17,157 nt of DNA from CAYUVV01 sp964461325 (GTDB lineage: Bacteria; Patescibacteriota; Minisyncoccia; Phycocordibacterales; JACOZG01), in NCBI GenBank assembly GCA_964461325.1, contig CAYWTW010000014.1, forward strand, positions 1 through 17,157, given 5' to 3'. A program made the translations under genes and the position numbers. Positions 1-6,765 of this stretch are shown piece after piece. The notes beneath the pieces are model-generated. The model searched no databases and was not told where the DNA came from. It saw only the letters and a list, made by a program, of their open reading frames with translations. Each line of letters starts with the position of its first letter. Position 1 is the stretch's first letter.

Positions 1-63
1 CCCGGATTTGAACCGGGGTCTGGAGGTTATGAGCCTCCCGAGTTACCACTACTCTACCCCGCG
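1..63 (-). tRNA. initiator-type tRNA-Met (CAT), 3' end cut off by the window edge
   Basis: On the minus strand the acceptor 5' strand CGCGGGG starts at 63. It is followed by a D stem GAGT/ACTC, an anticodon stem GGAGG/CCTCC around the loop CTCATAA (anticodon CAT), and a T arm CCCGG-TTCAAAT-CCGGG. The 3' acceptor strand and CCA lie beyond position 1. Two features point to initiator rather than elongator Met: a C at position 1 (initiators lack a normal 1:72 pair) and the A11:U24 purine-pyrimidine pair in the D stem. The anticodon stem has A29:U41, where bacterial initiators normally have three successive G:C pairs at 29-31:39-41, so the call is initiator with one atypical pair. It could be an elongator if base 72 turned out to be G. 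Confidence 0.85.
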
Positions 64-73
64 GCAGACCGCT

Positions 74-103
74 ATTATAAACCTTGGTCGGCGCAAACGT
101 CAA
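74..103 (-). promoter_or_regulatory. sigma70-type promoter of the tRNA-Met gene
   Basis: On the minus strand TTGACG (103-98), an 18-nt spacer and a perfect TATAAT (79-74) sit just upstream of the tRNA, giving an expected transcription start near 67, a few bases before the mature 5' end at 63. A second TTGACG lies at 110-105, overlapping the stop of the upstream membrane-protein gene. This is the best consensus promoter in the window. Confidence 0.7.
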
Positions 104-106
104 GCG

Positions 107-685
107 TCAAATATAATCAAACTCCCGAAAAACTTGCTCGAACAAGGCGATACCCCGGCGAGTCTCGCGAGCCGTCAATTCGAAATCGCTTTCGTGGGCA
201 ATCCGGTTGCGCAAGCGATGCGCCTCCCACGCCTGCGGCAGGGTTAAAAAGTCGCTTGGCTCGATCGCCTTTAGGCGTTCGCCCAGAGTCTCGCCCGGAT
301 AATTCATTTTCTTAACCAACGCGTCCAAAATATTGTCGGCCTCGATAATCGCGAGCTTCCAATCGGCCGAATTTTCCGAATTCAAATATTTAAGCACTCG
401 TTCCCATTCCTGATTGACTCGCGTCTTATCAGCCGCGCCGGTGGCAAGAGCCGCCAAGGCCAAAGCCCGGTCTTCCTCACGGCGCAAATTGTACAAACGA
501 ACGAATAAAACCACCGTCGGGATTACCAGCAAAAAGGCCACCACCGCGAAGAGATAGCGGAGGGAAGCGAGAGGACCAAGCCAAGCCGTTAACCACTCGA
601 ACGACAGTAAATAACCGAGAGCGGTTAACACCCAATTGAAAACGAATTCCACGTTAATGTAATTTGGCTCAAAAACTGGATTCAT
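107..685 (-). CDS. small two-helix membrane protein with HEPN-like RNxxxH motif
   Basis: Predicted 192 aa from the ATG at 685; a TTG at 697 is a less likely start. Two hydrophobic helices at about residues 12-32 and 41-64 place the N terminus in the membrane. A basic RLYNLRREED segment follows, then a soluble helical region of about 120 residues. Near the C terminus is EAHRLRNRIAHE, with R159-N160-x3-H164, the R-x4-H pattern of HEPN-fold proteins, many of which are RNases. I do not recognise a named family, and the HEPN assignment rests on this motif plus an all-helical look. The start codon lies inside the 3' end of gatA (17-nt overlap), so it is probably co-transcribed with gatCA. Its stop at 107 abuts the tRNA promoter. 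No clear Shine-Dalgarno is visible. Confidence 0.75.
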   Translation of the reverse strand: MNPVFEPNYINVEFVFNWVLTALGYLLSFEWLTAWLGPLASLRYLFAVVAFLLVIPTVVLFVRLYNLRREEDRALALAALATGAADKTRVNQEWERVLKYLNSENSADWKLAIIEADNILDALVKKMNYPGETLGERLKAIEPSDFLTLPQAWEAHRLRNRIAHESDFELTARETRRGIALFEQVFREFDYI

Positions 686-2239
686 GGTGGCTAGCAATTT
701 GGAACATCAAAGCCTCGCGGTCGATTGGCGCCATAATCTGCAAACCGGTCGGCAAACCGGCTTCGTCGGTGCCGTTCGGCACCCACCCCCCCCGCAAACA
801 CGCGCTAATTGCCGGCCCCCGCAAAAAAAAATAAAGAAAAAAAGCCACCCGGGGAATAAATTTTTANNNNNNNNNNCGCTGCCCGACGGGCCCATCAGCA
901 CGAAGTTCATGCCGTTCGGCACCGACAGCGCCGGCAAACCGGCGATATTGGCCGGCACCGTCAAAACATCTTCAAGATACATCGCGACCGGGTCATTCAA
1001 TTTTTCGCCCAGGCGGAAGGCGACGCCCGGCGTGGTCGGCGTAACAATGGCGTCAACTGACTGAAAAGCCGTGGCCAATTCGGCTACTAACCAATTTTTG
1101 ACGCGCCGCGCCCGCCGATAATAAGCGTCATAATAACCGGCCGACAGAACGTAAGTGCCGAGCATAATCCGCCGGCGCACTTCCCGACCGAAACCCTGCC
1201 CGCGCGTCTCCCGATAGGCCGCGAGCAGGGTGGCCTCGGTCGTCGGCGCGCGGCGACCATAACGCAAGCCATCGAAGCGAGCTAGATTGGCCGAGGCCTC
1301 GGCCGGCAAAATGATGTAGTAGCAAGGCAGGGCGTAAGCCAAAGCCGGTAGATCAATTGTTTTTATCTCGTAACCCGCGGCGCCGAGACGCGCCAACGCG
1401 GCGCGAAAATTCTTCTCCACCACCAGCGACAAACCCCGCGCGAGGAAACTCTCCGGCACCCCAAGCGTCAGAGGCCGCGGCGGAGCCTCGTCCAACGAAG
1501 GGGCCGCGGGACGGGCGTTGGCGTCGAGTTCGTCCGGACCGCTAATCGCCGCGAGCAGGAGTTTGGCGTCAGCCACTGTCTTGGCTAGCGGCCCGATCTG
1601 GTCAAGCGACGAAGCCAGAGCGATAAGCCCGGAACGCGAGACCCGGCCGTAACTCGGCTTAACACCCACCACGCCGCACAGACTGGCCGGCTGGCGGATT
1701 GAACCACCAGTGTCGGAACCAAGCGCGGCCAAAGCGAGGCCGGCGGCGACGGCCGCGGCCGAGCCGCCGGAGGAGCCGCCCGGCACCCGCGCCGCGTCGC
1801 GCGGGTGCCGCGTCGGGCCGTAGGCCGAGTGCTCGGTTGAGCTCCCCATGGCAAACTCATCCATATTCGTCCGACCGAGAAAGACGGCGCCGGCGGCGCG
1901 GAGACGTTCAATCACCGTCGCGTCGTAGGTTGCGCGATAGCCCTCAAGCAAGCACGAAGCCGCTCCCACCCGCCGACCGCGAATGAGAATATTGTCTTTA
2001 ATCGCGAGCGGGACGCCGTGGAGCGGGCCGAGGTCGCGCCCAGCCACGAGCTCGCGGTCGGCCGCCTCGGCCTGGGCCAAAGCGTCGTCAAACACTTCGA
2101 GATAGGCGTGGAGCTCGCCGTCGCGGACGCGGATCCGTTCGAGGTAAGCGGCGGTAACGTCCCGAACCGAGAAAGCGCCTTGGCGCAAACCGCGGCCAAA
2201 ACTCTCGATTGTTAACCGGTCTAGGTCAATCGTCGTCAC
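669..2239 (-). CDS. gatA: glutamyl/aspartyl-tRNA amidotransferase subunit A, interrupted by an assembly gap
   Basis: GatA is the amidase subunit that releases ammonia from glutamine to amidate Glu-tRNA(Gln) or Asp-tRNA(Asn). The amidase signature is complete: Lys81 in PLAIKDNIL, cis-Ser157 in PGGSSGGSAAA and nucleophile Ser180 in GSDTGGSIRQPAS. The start is a GTG at 2239 that overlaps the gatC stop (GTGA). The frame is sound to residue 443 (ALSVPNG, ending at 911). Then come 34 foreign bases, a 10-N gap and a degraded sequence. The authentic C terminus resumes in another frame at 782: TDEAGLPTGLQIMAPIDREA followed by LMFQIASHHESSF, stop TGA at 671-669. Joining the two 14-bp repeat copies (910-923 and 770-783) gives an uninterrupted protein of 476 aa, the normal GatA length. 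I therefore treat the break as an assembly error, not a pseudogene. Confidence 0.93.
770..866. repeat. degraded second copy of gatA sequence beside the scaffold gap (probable read-tail artefact)
   Basis: Positions 770-783 repeat 910-923 exactly (TGCCGTTCGGCACC). The alignment continues without any gap at a constant offset of 140 to 866 versus 1006, where the N run begins. By hand I count about 29 mismatches over 97 positions. Most replace bases so as to create homopolymer runs: on the minus strand, G8, T9 and T7 runs stand where gatA has mixed sequence. Gapless alignment with run-biased substitutions is what a low-quality read end looks like, not a biological duplication. The left contig therefore overlaps the right contig and should have been merged with it. 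Confidence 0.8.
867..876. other. 10-N scaffold gap
   Basis: Ten consecutive N bases, a fixed-length spacer that does not measure real distance. It lies inside gatA. The sequence on its left is a corrupted copy of the sequence on its right, so the two contigs probably overlap and the true gap length is zero or negative. Confidence 0.98.
877..910 (-). other. short foreign fragment, possibly the start of an adenylate kinase gene
   Basis: Read from the ATG at 910, these 34 bases encode MNFVLMGPSGS, which resembles the first residues and P-loop of adenylate kinase (M-N-x-V-L-x-G-P-x-G-S/A-G-K). Nothing in GatA should be here: the authentic gatA continuation is found beyond the gap. The ATG shares its A with the 14-bp repeat, so a short overlap in the assembly may have joined an adk start to gatA. 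Only 11 codons are present, so another P-loop protein is possible. Confidence 0.4.
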
Positions 2240-2526
2240 AAAACCTTAGGCACGCGGAAGTAGTCTCCCTGACGCTCCGGCGCTTGCGCCAATAAGTCCT
2301 CACGCGCCGCGACCAAACTCCGGCCGCCCTCATCGGGGCGGCCAAGCGGCGCCGAAACCGGCGCCGCGGCGGTGGGCGCGTCGTCGGCCGGCAAGGGGGC
2401 GGCGGCCAATTGACCGACGTAATCAAGCACCGCGCCCAACTCGCGAGCCAAGGCCTCGCGCTCGTTCGCGGGCAGGGCTAATCGAGCCAATAAGGCCAGA
2501 CGTTCGACTTCGTCTCCGCTAATCAC
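2236..2526 (-). CDS. gatC: glutamyl/aspartyl-tRNA amidotransferase subunit C
   Basis: GatC, 96 aa (family about 95-100), is the small belt-like subunit that wraps GatA and GatB. The N terminus (ISGDEVERLALLARLALP) and the C-terminal DYFRVPKVL match the usual GatC ends. The middle is Ala/Pro-rich. The start is a GTG at 2526; a stop lies in frame 15-18 nt upstream, which limits alternatives. The stop TGA overlaps the GTG of gatA, indicating translational coupling. GatB is not in the window and must be encoded elsewhere, which is common. Confidence 0.93.
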   Translation of the reverse strand: MISGDEVERLALLARLALPANEREALARELGAVLDYVGQLAAAPLPADDAPTAAAPVSAPLGRPDEGGRSLVAAREDLLAQAPERQGDYFRVPKVL

Positions 2527-2532
2527 CGCCCC

Positions 2533-2561
2533 ATCATATCATCAGCTGGGTGATTTTTGAA
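2533..2561 (-). promoter_or_regulatory. candidate promoter of gatCA, probably giving a leaderless transcript
   Basis: On the minus strand TTCAAA (2561-2556), a 17-nt spacer and TATGAT (2538-2533) lie in the 52-bp space between the pilX-like stop and gatC. Only 6 nt separate the -10 box from the GTG start, so the transcript would begin at or next to the start codon. The -35 match is 4 of 6. Confidence 0.45.
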
Positions 2562-2578
2562 ATCGGAATAGCGGAAGT

Positions 2579-3106
2579 TTAGCGAGTAAAAATGGTGCGT
2601 TGGACGTTCCGCGGATGATCCAATTCCGAACAAGCCCGGCTATAACCCGAAGCCGTGATTTCTAATTTGCCTTGTCGGGAAGTGTCACTAGAAACGCCAG
2701 AACAAAACGAATTATCTAAAGGACCGCAGTGATAAGTGGTCTTGAATTCGAAACAACGAACAGCTTGGCCGTCATCAAATTCAGCCCGTACAAAATCTCC
2801 ATCAGTAGTTACAACCCCCAAATTTTCGGTCGAGTCGACATTAACAATAACCCCCAAACAATTAACCTCGATATTAGACCCGGCCTGCAAAAACGGTTGG
2901 GTGTTCTCTTTCCGGGCGTGCAAAACGCAAGACCGGACGCTGTCGGCAATGTAAAGCGCCGTCTGCGAATCATTAACCGTCGAGGAAATTACCAATTGAC
3001 GATAAGTAATGTTGAACAGACTCAAGCTGACGGTGAGCACCACGCTAGAGAGCAACACGGCGTAGAAAAGAGCGAAGCCGGAATTTTTTGGTTTACTGGC
3101 TGACAT
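2579..3106 (-). CDS. PilX-like minor pilin (pseudopilin)
   Basis: Predicted 175 aa. Leader MSASKPKNSG, then F-A-L-F-Y-A-V-L-L and one hydrophobic helix to about residue 33. This is a prepilin-peptidase site, but mature position 5 is Tyr where most pilins have Glu; absence of Glu5 is typical of tip-type pilins of the PilX/GspK kind. The periplasmic part carries six Cys residues, suggesting disulfides. It is the last of four pseudopilins after pilD, and its ATG lies 14 nt inside the end of the pilV-like gene. The role inferred is priming or capping of the pilus. The PilX label rests on position and the GFALFYA start, not on strong similarity in the C-terminal half. Confidence 0.8.
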   Translation of the reverse strand: MSASKPKNSGFALFYAVLLSSVVLTVSLSLFNITYRQLVISSTVNDSQTALYIADSVRSCVLHARKENTQPFLQAGSNIEVNCLGVIVNVDSTENLGVVTTDGDFVRAEFDDGQAVRCFEFKTTYHCGPLDNSFCSGVSSDTSRQGKLEITASGYSRACSELDHPRNVQRTIFTR

Positions 3107-3623
3107 AAACGACTTTAGACAAAATTACCCGCTCGTCACGATTACGCTCCCGCCAACTCACAATCATATCTACACGATACTCTTCAGCGGAGGCTGTTTC
3201 TGTTAATCTCATCACCTGATTAAAATCAGTGCCACCAACGGTAACGTTGCAACTGTCTGAGGCCGAGTTGCATCCCGCGATTTGCGGAAGGTTGTTTAGC
3301 CCGGAGACATAGATACGACACCCCGGATCATTGGCGTCAGCACAAGAATATGATTGCCCGGTTATACGCACTAAATCTGAAAAGCTGGTCGTGCCATCGG
3401 CAATCGCCTCATAATTTGAATCTAATAAATTAGTCACTAATTCCAAACCCTCTTTGGCCAGATAAGTCGCCGCCAACTTATTTTTCAAAAAATTGCCGTC
3501 GGGCACGTTGCGCACGGCGAGGGCCAAAGGCCCCAACACGCCGATGCCCAAAATAACGATGGCTACGAGCACCTCGACCATGGTAAATCCTCGCCTGTTT
3601 TGGATTAAATGTCTGTTTTTCAT
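3093..3623 (-). CDS. PilV-like minor pilin
   Basis: Predicted 176 aa from the ATG at 3623, one base after the stop of the pilW-like gene; the GGTGGCGG ending that gene may serve as ribosome binding site. A reading frame extends further upstream, but it only runs over the neighbour. The leader MKNRHLIQNRRG is followed by the cleavage site G/FTMVEVLVAIVILGIGVLG with Glu5 present, then a long amphipathic stretch (KLAATYLAKEGLELVTNLL) characteristic of PilV/GspI-type pilins. It has four Cys in the globular part. It would be processed by PilD and act in the minor-pilin complex that starts pilus assembly. Confidence 0.85.
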   Translation of the reverse strand: MKNRHLIQNRRGFTMVEVLVAIVILGIGVLGPLALAVRNVPDGNFLKNKLAATYLAKEGLELVTNLLDSNYEAIADGTTSFSDLVRITGQSYSCADANDPGCRIYVSGLNNLPQIAGCNSASDSCNVTVGGTDFNQVMRLTETASAEEYRVDMIVSWRERNRDERVILSKVVYVSQ

Positions 3624-3624
3624 A

Positions 3625-4233
3625 TTAAAAACCGCCACCGCGAGACACAAAAGCCGAGCGCAGAGCAAACTCCGTTTTATAACGGCTATTCTCGGCGACA
3701 ACTCCTTCCAATCTCACCACCACATAGGGCTTAGGGGAACCGAAGTCGCCGGAGTGAACATCAAATTGAAAAACTTTGATGTTGATATCGCGCGCGGAAG
3801 TAATAACCCCGGCTGGATCGGAAGTATTGAGATTTCGCCAGTATTTGATTACTCCCGCATTTGTTCCGTCAACATTAACGGTGTCGAAGAGATAGGCCCG
3901 TGGAGTTTCGGCTTCCGGGTCGTTTTTATCCAAAAAAGCATCGAAGGCTACTCCCTCACAATCGAGACCAGTGAATCCATCGGGAATCACGCTGGGGGTA
4001 TCAACGCTATCTAGACAAGTATAATTCGCGCCGCGCGATAGATTCAACGCCATACTCTCCAGGGCGAAGTTGAGGTTATCGAGCGCCAATTTGATGGCCT
4101 GTGACTTGCGGTTGACGTTGCTGATGGCCACCGTCGCGCCGGCGGCAATCGTCGCCACGATGGAGAAGATGGCCAAGGCGGCCAAAATCTCGATGAGTGT
4201 AAAACCGGTTTTGTGTTTCAACATCCTAAGCAT
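3625..4233 (-). CDS. PilW/GspJ-like minor pilin
   Basis: Predicted 202 aa from the ATG at 4233. Alternatives are a GTG at 4248, overlapping the upstream gene, and an ATG at 4224, preceded too closely by AGG. The prepilin site is KHKTG/FTLIEILAALAIFSIVATIAAG with Glu5, followed by an N-terminal helix and a beta-rich domain. The size and the -AxxNLxRG- segment after the helix fit PilW/GspJ. It starts 4 nt after the stop of the FimT-like gene and belongs to the same operon. It contains two Cys residues. Confidence 0.82.
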   Translation of the reverse strand: MLRMLKHKTGFTLIEILAALAIFSIVATIAAGATVAISNVNRKSQAIKLALDNLNFALESMALNLSRGANYTCLDSVDTPSVIPDGFTGLDCEGVAFDAFLDKNDPEAETPRAYLFDTVNVDGTNAGVIKYWRNLNTSDPAGVITSARDINIKVFQFDVHSGDFGSPKPYVVVRLEGVVAENSRYKTEFALRSAFVSRGGGF

Positions 4234-4237
4234 AACA

Positions 4238-4867
4238 TTAACAACCACCGCTTGGCTTCTCGGTATAAATATGGCCGGTGTTCCAAATCACTAGGTCGCG
4301 GCAAGAATCTGGATTGCGGGTTGAAACTAAACGAATGACCGCCGCGCTAAAGTTGCCGGTATCAAGTTGGATTCCGTTTGCTCTGAAAAAATTAGCGTCT
4401 AACTCCGGACGTTTAAACAGGACCACAAGGTCGTCCAATGTCGCGGCCGGCAAAGTGTAAGAAAAAATATTCTTAATTTTCACCGTCCCGCCAATGATAA
4501 ATTTTTCTAACAATTCTCCGCTCGCTTCTTCATAACCACTGTTATCGTTTTTATCACCAAAAAACACAAAACTTTTGTCGTCCGTTTCAGGATTAGAACT
4601 TAAATTAAAATACAGCCCGTAAGACGGGAAATCGGTGCCCGCGCCGCCAAAACCGCGCGTGGCGCGGCCGTAATACTGGGCCTGACGGGCGACGAGGGCG
4701 ATCTCTTGGGCCGTTAACTGGAGCTGGGCCTCATCGCGGAAGGCCGGCAAATTGGCCAGCACCACCGCCGCCACGATGGAGAAGATGGCAATAACCGTCA
4801 CCATCTCGGCGATGGTAAATCCCCGCTTCCATTCTCGTCTAAAAAATTTGGAGAAAAGAAAAAACAT
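4238..4867 (-). CDS. FimT/GspH-like pseudopilin
   Basis: Predicted 209 aa. The ATG at 4867 is chosen because it gives a short leader (MFFLFSKFFRREWKRG) before G/FTIAEMVTVIAIFSIVAAVV; upstream in-frame sequence is only the pilD gene read in another frame. Glu5 is present. The segment AQEIALVARQAQYYGRATRG after the helix and the YGLYFN strand are typical of the GspH/FimT fold. The start lies 29 nt inside pilD, so the two are coupled. The globular part ends with a Cys close to the C terminus (KPSGGC) and another at CRDL. Confidence 0.88.
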   Translation of the reverse strand: MFFLFSKFFRREWKRGFTIAEMVTVIAIFSIVAAVVLANLPAFRDEAQLQLTAQEIALVARQAQYYGRATRGFGGAGTDFPSYGLYFNLSSNPETDDKSFVFFGDKNDNSGYEEASGELLEKFIIGGTVKIKNIFSYTLPAATLDDLVVLFKRPELDANFFRANGIQLDTGNFSAAVIRLVSTRNPDSCRDLVIWNTGHIYTEKPSGGC

Positions 4868-5594
4868 TGAACGCCCCAAAGTGGGCCAAGAGCGCGCCGA
4901 GAATAAGAAAGGGAGCAAAGGGTCGCGCGCGCGGCCACAAGCGCGCGCGGAGGATAAGCAGGAGGCCGACGGCCGCCCCGATCCAAAACGCGAGCGCGAA
5001 ACCGGTGAGCGCGAGGGCCGGCGGCAGGAACCAGCCGAGGGCGAGCGCCAACTTGGCATCGCCGAAGCCCATCCAGCGGCCGCCGGAGAAGAACCAGAGC
5101 CCGGCGAAAAAACCGGCGGCCAAGAGGCCGACGAGCAGGTTGAACCAGAGCCCCGGCCCGGCCACGACCAACACCCGCGTCAAACCCAGAGCAATGAGCA
5201 AATAGACGAAAACGTCGGGGATAATCTGATGCCGCCAATCGTAAGCCGTAATCGCCACTAAAAGCGCCAGCACGAGCCACCAGAATGGTAACCATGCCCA
5301 GCCGTCTCCCGCCGTCGGGGCCGACCACGCCGCGAGCGCGAAGAGCGCGCCCGTCGCGAGCTCGACCAGCGGGTACTGCCACGAGAGCCGCGCGCCGCAC
5401 TGCCGGCAACGGCCGCGGATAAGAACGAAGCTCAATAGCGGGAGGAGGTCGAACCAGCGGAGCGCGCGGCCGCAACTAAAGCACTCGGACCGGCCGCGGA
5501 CGAAACTCCGCCCCGTGTTCCAGCGCAAGACAAGAACATTCACAAAACTACCGACAATCAAGCCGAGGAGGCCAACCACCCAAACCGTAAACAC
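4839..5594 (-). CDS. pilD: prepilin peptidase / N-methyltransferase
   Basis: Membrane aspartyl protease (A24 family) that cleaves the Gly-Phe bond of prepilins and N-methylates the new N terminus. 251 aa. The N-terminal domain shows GSFVNVLVLR and two zinc-type pairs, C38-x2-C41 and C63-x2-C66, so the methyltransferase half is intact. The catalytic aspartates are D119 in AYDWRHQIIPD and D179 in GFGDAKL (usually GxGDxK). About seven to eight hydrophobic helices are visible. The start is a GTG that shares one base with the TAG stop of the pilin gene (TAGTG). All six prepilin-like products of the window are expected substrates. Confidence 0.95.
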   Translation of the reverse strand: MFTVWVVGLLGLIVGSFVNVLVLRWNTGRSFVRGRSECFSCGRALRWFDLLPLLSFVLIRGRCRQCGARLSWQYPLVELATGALFALAAWSAPTAGDGWAWLPFWWLVLALLVAITAYDWRHQIIPDVFVYLLIALGLTRVLVVAGPGLWFNLLVGLLAAGFFAGLWFFSGGRWMGFGDAKLALALGWFLPPALALTGFALAFWIGAAVGLLLILRARLWPRARPFAPFLILGALLAHFGAFNVFSFLQIF

Positions 5595-6097
5595 TACTTA
5601 CAAAAAACGTCGCCGGTGTTCCACGTGCCAACGAGATCGGTTACCGCCACTTGACCAACAAAACCCCGACTATCAACACAATAATATGTCCACGGATTAG
5701 AACTGTTCTGTATTAAGTAACTTGCGCGCCAACTCCCACCACCTAAACCAACCTCACAAGCACTTAACTGCGGATTATTTATAGGAGCCTGTTGGCGCAC
5801 ATAAGAAAGAATTTTTATGGCGTGTGTCTGATTGCACCCATTATCAACGGCGGGAGGATTAACTGTTACTGTCCCACCAGAATCGCTAACGAAACCGTTA
5901 GTTCCATACCCCGTCGCGTTGTTGTAATACAACTCCATCTCCGAGCGCATACCGGAGGACAGGGCGGCCTGGGCGGCGGCGTCACGGGCGCGCTGGCGGG
6001 CCGTGCCCAAGCTCACGAGCACAATACTCGCGAGGATGCCGATAATCGCGATAACCACCAAGAGCTCAATCAACGTAAAACCTCGCTTCTTGTTCAT
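5594..6097 (-). CDS. type IV pilin (major-pilin-like) heading the minor-pilin operon
   Basis: Predicted 167 aa. Leader MNKKRG then FTLIELLVVIAIIGILASIVL, a textbook class IVa N terminus with Glu5. The globular domain has four Cys (C88, C114, C140, C166) and the block WTYYCVDSRGFVG, which recurs in the second pilin of the window (8672-9148). No Shine-Dalgarno is seen before the ATG. It is first in an operon with pilD and four pseudopilins, so it may be a pilin subunit or an abundant minor component; sequence alone cannot say which of the two pilins is the main fibre. Confidence 0.9.
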   Translation of the reverse strand: MNKKRGFTLIELLVVIAIIGILASIVLVSLGTARQRARDAAAQAALSSGMRSEMELYYNNATGYGTNGFVSDSGGTVTVNPPAVDNGCNQTHAIKILSYVRQQAPINNPQLSACEVGLGGGSWRASYLIQNSSNPWTYYCVDSRGFVGQVAVTDLVGTWNTGDVFCK

Positions 6098-6132
6098 ATG
6101 ATTGCAATTAAAATTAGGTAATTATGCTCCCA

Positions 6133-6161
6133 ATTCTACCACTCCCCCGCCACCGCGCCAA
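6133..6161 (-). promoter_or_regulatory. promoter of the pilin-pilD-minor pilin operon
   Basis: Minus strand TTGGCG (6161-6156), 17-nt spacer, TAGAAT (6138-6133). The predicted start is near 6126, leaving a leader of about 29 nt, AT-rich and without a visible Shine-Dalgarno. It lies in the 98-bp space between the pilin ATG and the hicA stop, so this operon can be transcribed independently of the toxin-antitoxin genes. A weak CCCCA/TGGGG hairpin at 6171-6183 has no T tract. Confidence 0.55.
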
Positions 6162-6195
6162 CAATCTGCCCCCAAACTGGGGAGAACGGTAAGAG

Positions 6196-6420
6196 TTAGA
6201 GCTGACTGATAAAATCATCCAGCGTCATTTTGATGTCGGTTAAAAAGGTTTTGATGATTTTAGGGTGGATAGTCCGACCGCGATGAAAAGGGACGGTTAC
6301 CCGCACGCCCCCATCATTCTTAAATATCTTGTGGCTACCCTCTTGACGGGTCTCGTAGAAATCAAGCCGATTAAGAATCTTTATAAATTTTGATGCCGTT
6401 AACCGGGGGATTTTCGGCAC
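6196..6420 (-). CDS. hicA: HicA-type mRNA interferase toxin
   Basis: Predicted 74 aa, the usual HicA size. It has a double-stranded-RNA-binding-like fold (YcfA/HicA): the N-terminal PRLTASKFIKILNRLDF helix, then GSHKIFKN with His30, the expected catalytic His, a VRVTVPFHRG strand, and TIHPKIIKTFLTDIKMTLDDF, the family C terminus. Toxins of this family cleave mRNA during translation. The start is a GTG, 6 nt after the hicB stop. Intact in all visible features. Confidence 0.93.
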   Translation of the reverse strand: MPKIPRLTASKFIKILNRLDFYETRQEGSHKIFKNDGGVRVTVPFHRGRTIHPKIIKTFLTDIKMTLDDFISQL

Positions 6421-6426
6421 GTCTTG

Positions 6427-6660
6427 TTACAGCACAATCTCCAAGCGAGACAAACTGACCATCTCGTTTGCGACAGGCAAGTCTTGCTTGTCTGCCAACC
6501 GGTCCAAAAGATGGGCGCGAGCGGCCTCCCGCAAATTGTTTACCGCCTCCTCATAAGTCTGACCTTGGGTATAACAACCCTGCAATTCTGGAGCGAAAGC
6601 GAAAAAGCCATTTTCGTCTTGCTCGATAACCGCAGTCAAATTAAAGAGTTTTTTCAACAT
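6427..6660 (-). CDS. hicB: HicB-type antitoxin, short form
   Basis: Predicted 77 aa. It carries the partial RNase H-like fold of HicB: FNLTAVIEQDENGFFAFAPELQGCYTQG... then TYEEAVNNLREAARAHL. The C-terminal DNA-binding (ribbon-helix-helix or HTH) domain of full-length HicB is absent, so autoregulation by direct DNA binding is doubtful. It is upstream of hicA, antitoxin first. A good Shine-Dalgarno (AGGA, 7 nt spacing) precedes the ATG. It would neutralise HicA by direct contact. Confidence 0.92.
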   Translation of the reverse strand: MLKKLFNLTAVIEQDENGFFAFAPELQGCYTQGQTYEEAVNNLREAARAHLLDRLADKQDLPVANEMVSLSRLEIVL

Positions 6661-6666
6661 ACCGTT

Positions 6667-6694
6667 ATCCTATCACCAAAAAATCGTCCGTCAA
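6667..6694 (-). promoter_or_regulatory. promoter of hicBA
   Basis: Minus strand TTGACG (6694-6689), 16-nt spacer, TAGGAT (6672-6667), then 6 nt to the hicB ATG, so initiation at this promoter would give a nearly leaderless mRNA. The same bases hold an AGGA that could serve as Shine-Dalgarno on a longer transcript from the STAS gene upstream. Confidence 0.45.
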
Positions 6695-6765
6695 TCATCC
6701 CGCTTCATTCGCCACCCCCCCCACCCACCAAAACCGGAGAGAAGCGAGTTCGGCCTGCTTGTGTT

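Noticed and set aside
707..910. Apparent alternative GatA C terminus read through the gap
   Set aside because: It translates homopolymer-rich artefact; the true C terminus is found in another frame at 669-782.
684..1064. Open frame on the plus strand running through the N gap
   Set aside because: It includes undefined bases and the corrupted segment, and lies opposite gatA.
669..2239. gatA as a pseudogene
   Set aside because: All catalytic residues are intact and the frame is restored by merging the 14-bp overlap, so the damage is in the assembly.
4868..5059. Longer N terminus of the FimT-like pseudopilin
   Set aside because: This Arg/Ser/Pro-rich stretch is pilD read in another frame; prepilin leaders are short.
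6171..6183. Hairpin CCCCA-AAC-TGGGG after hicA as a terminator
   Set aside because: Short stem without a T tract on either strand.
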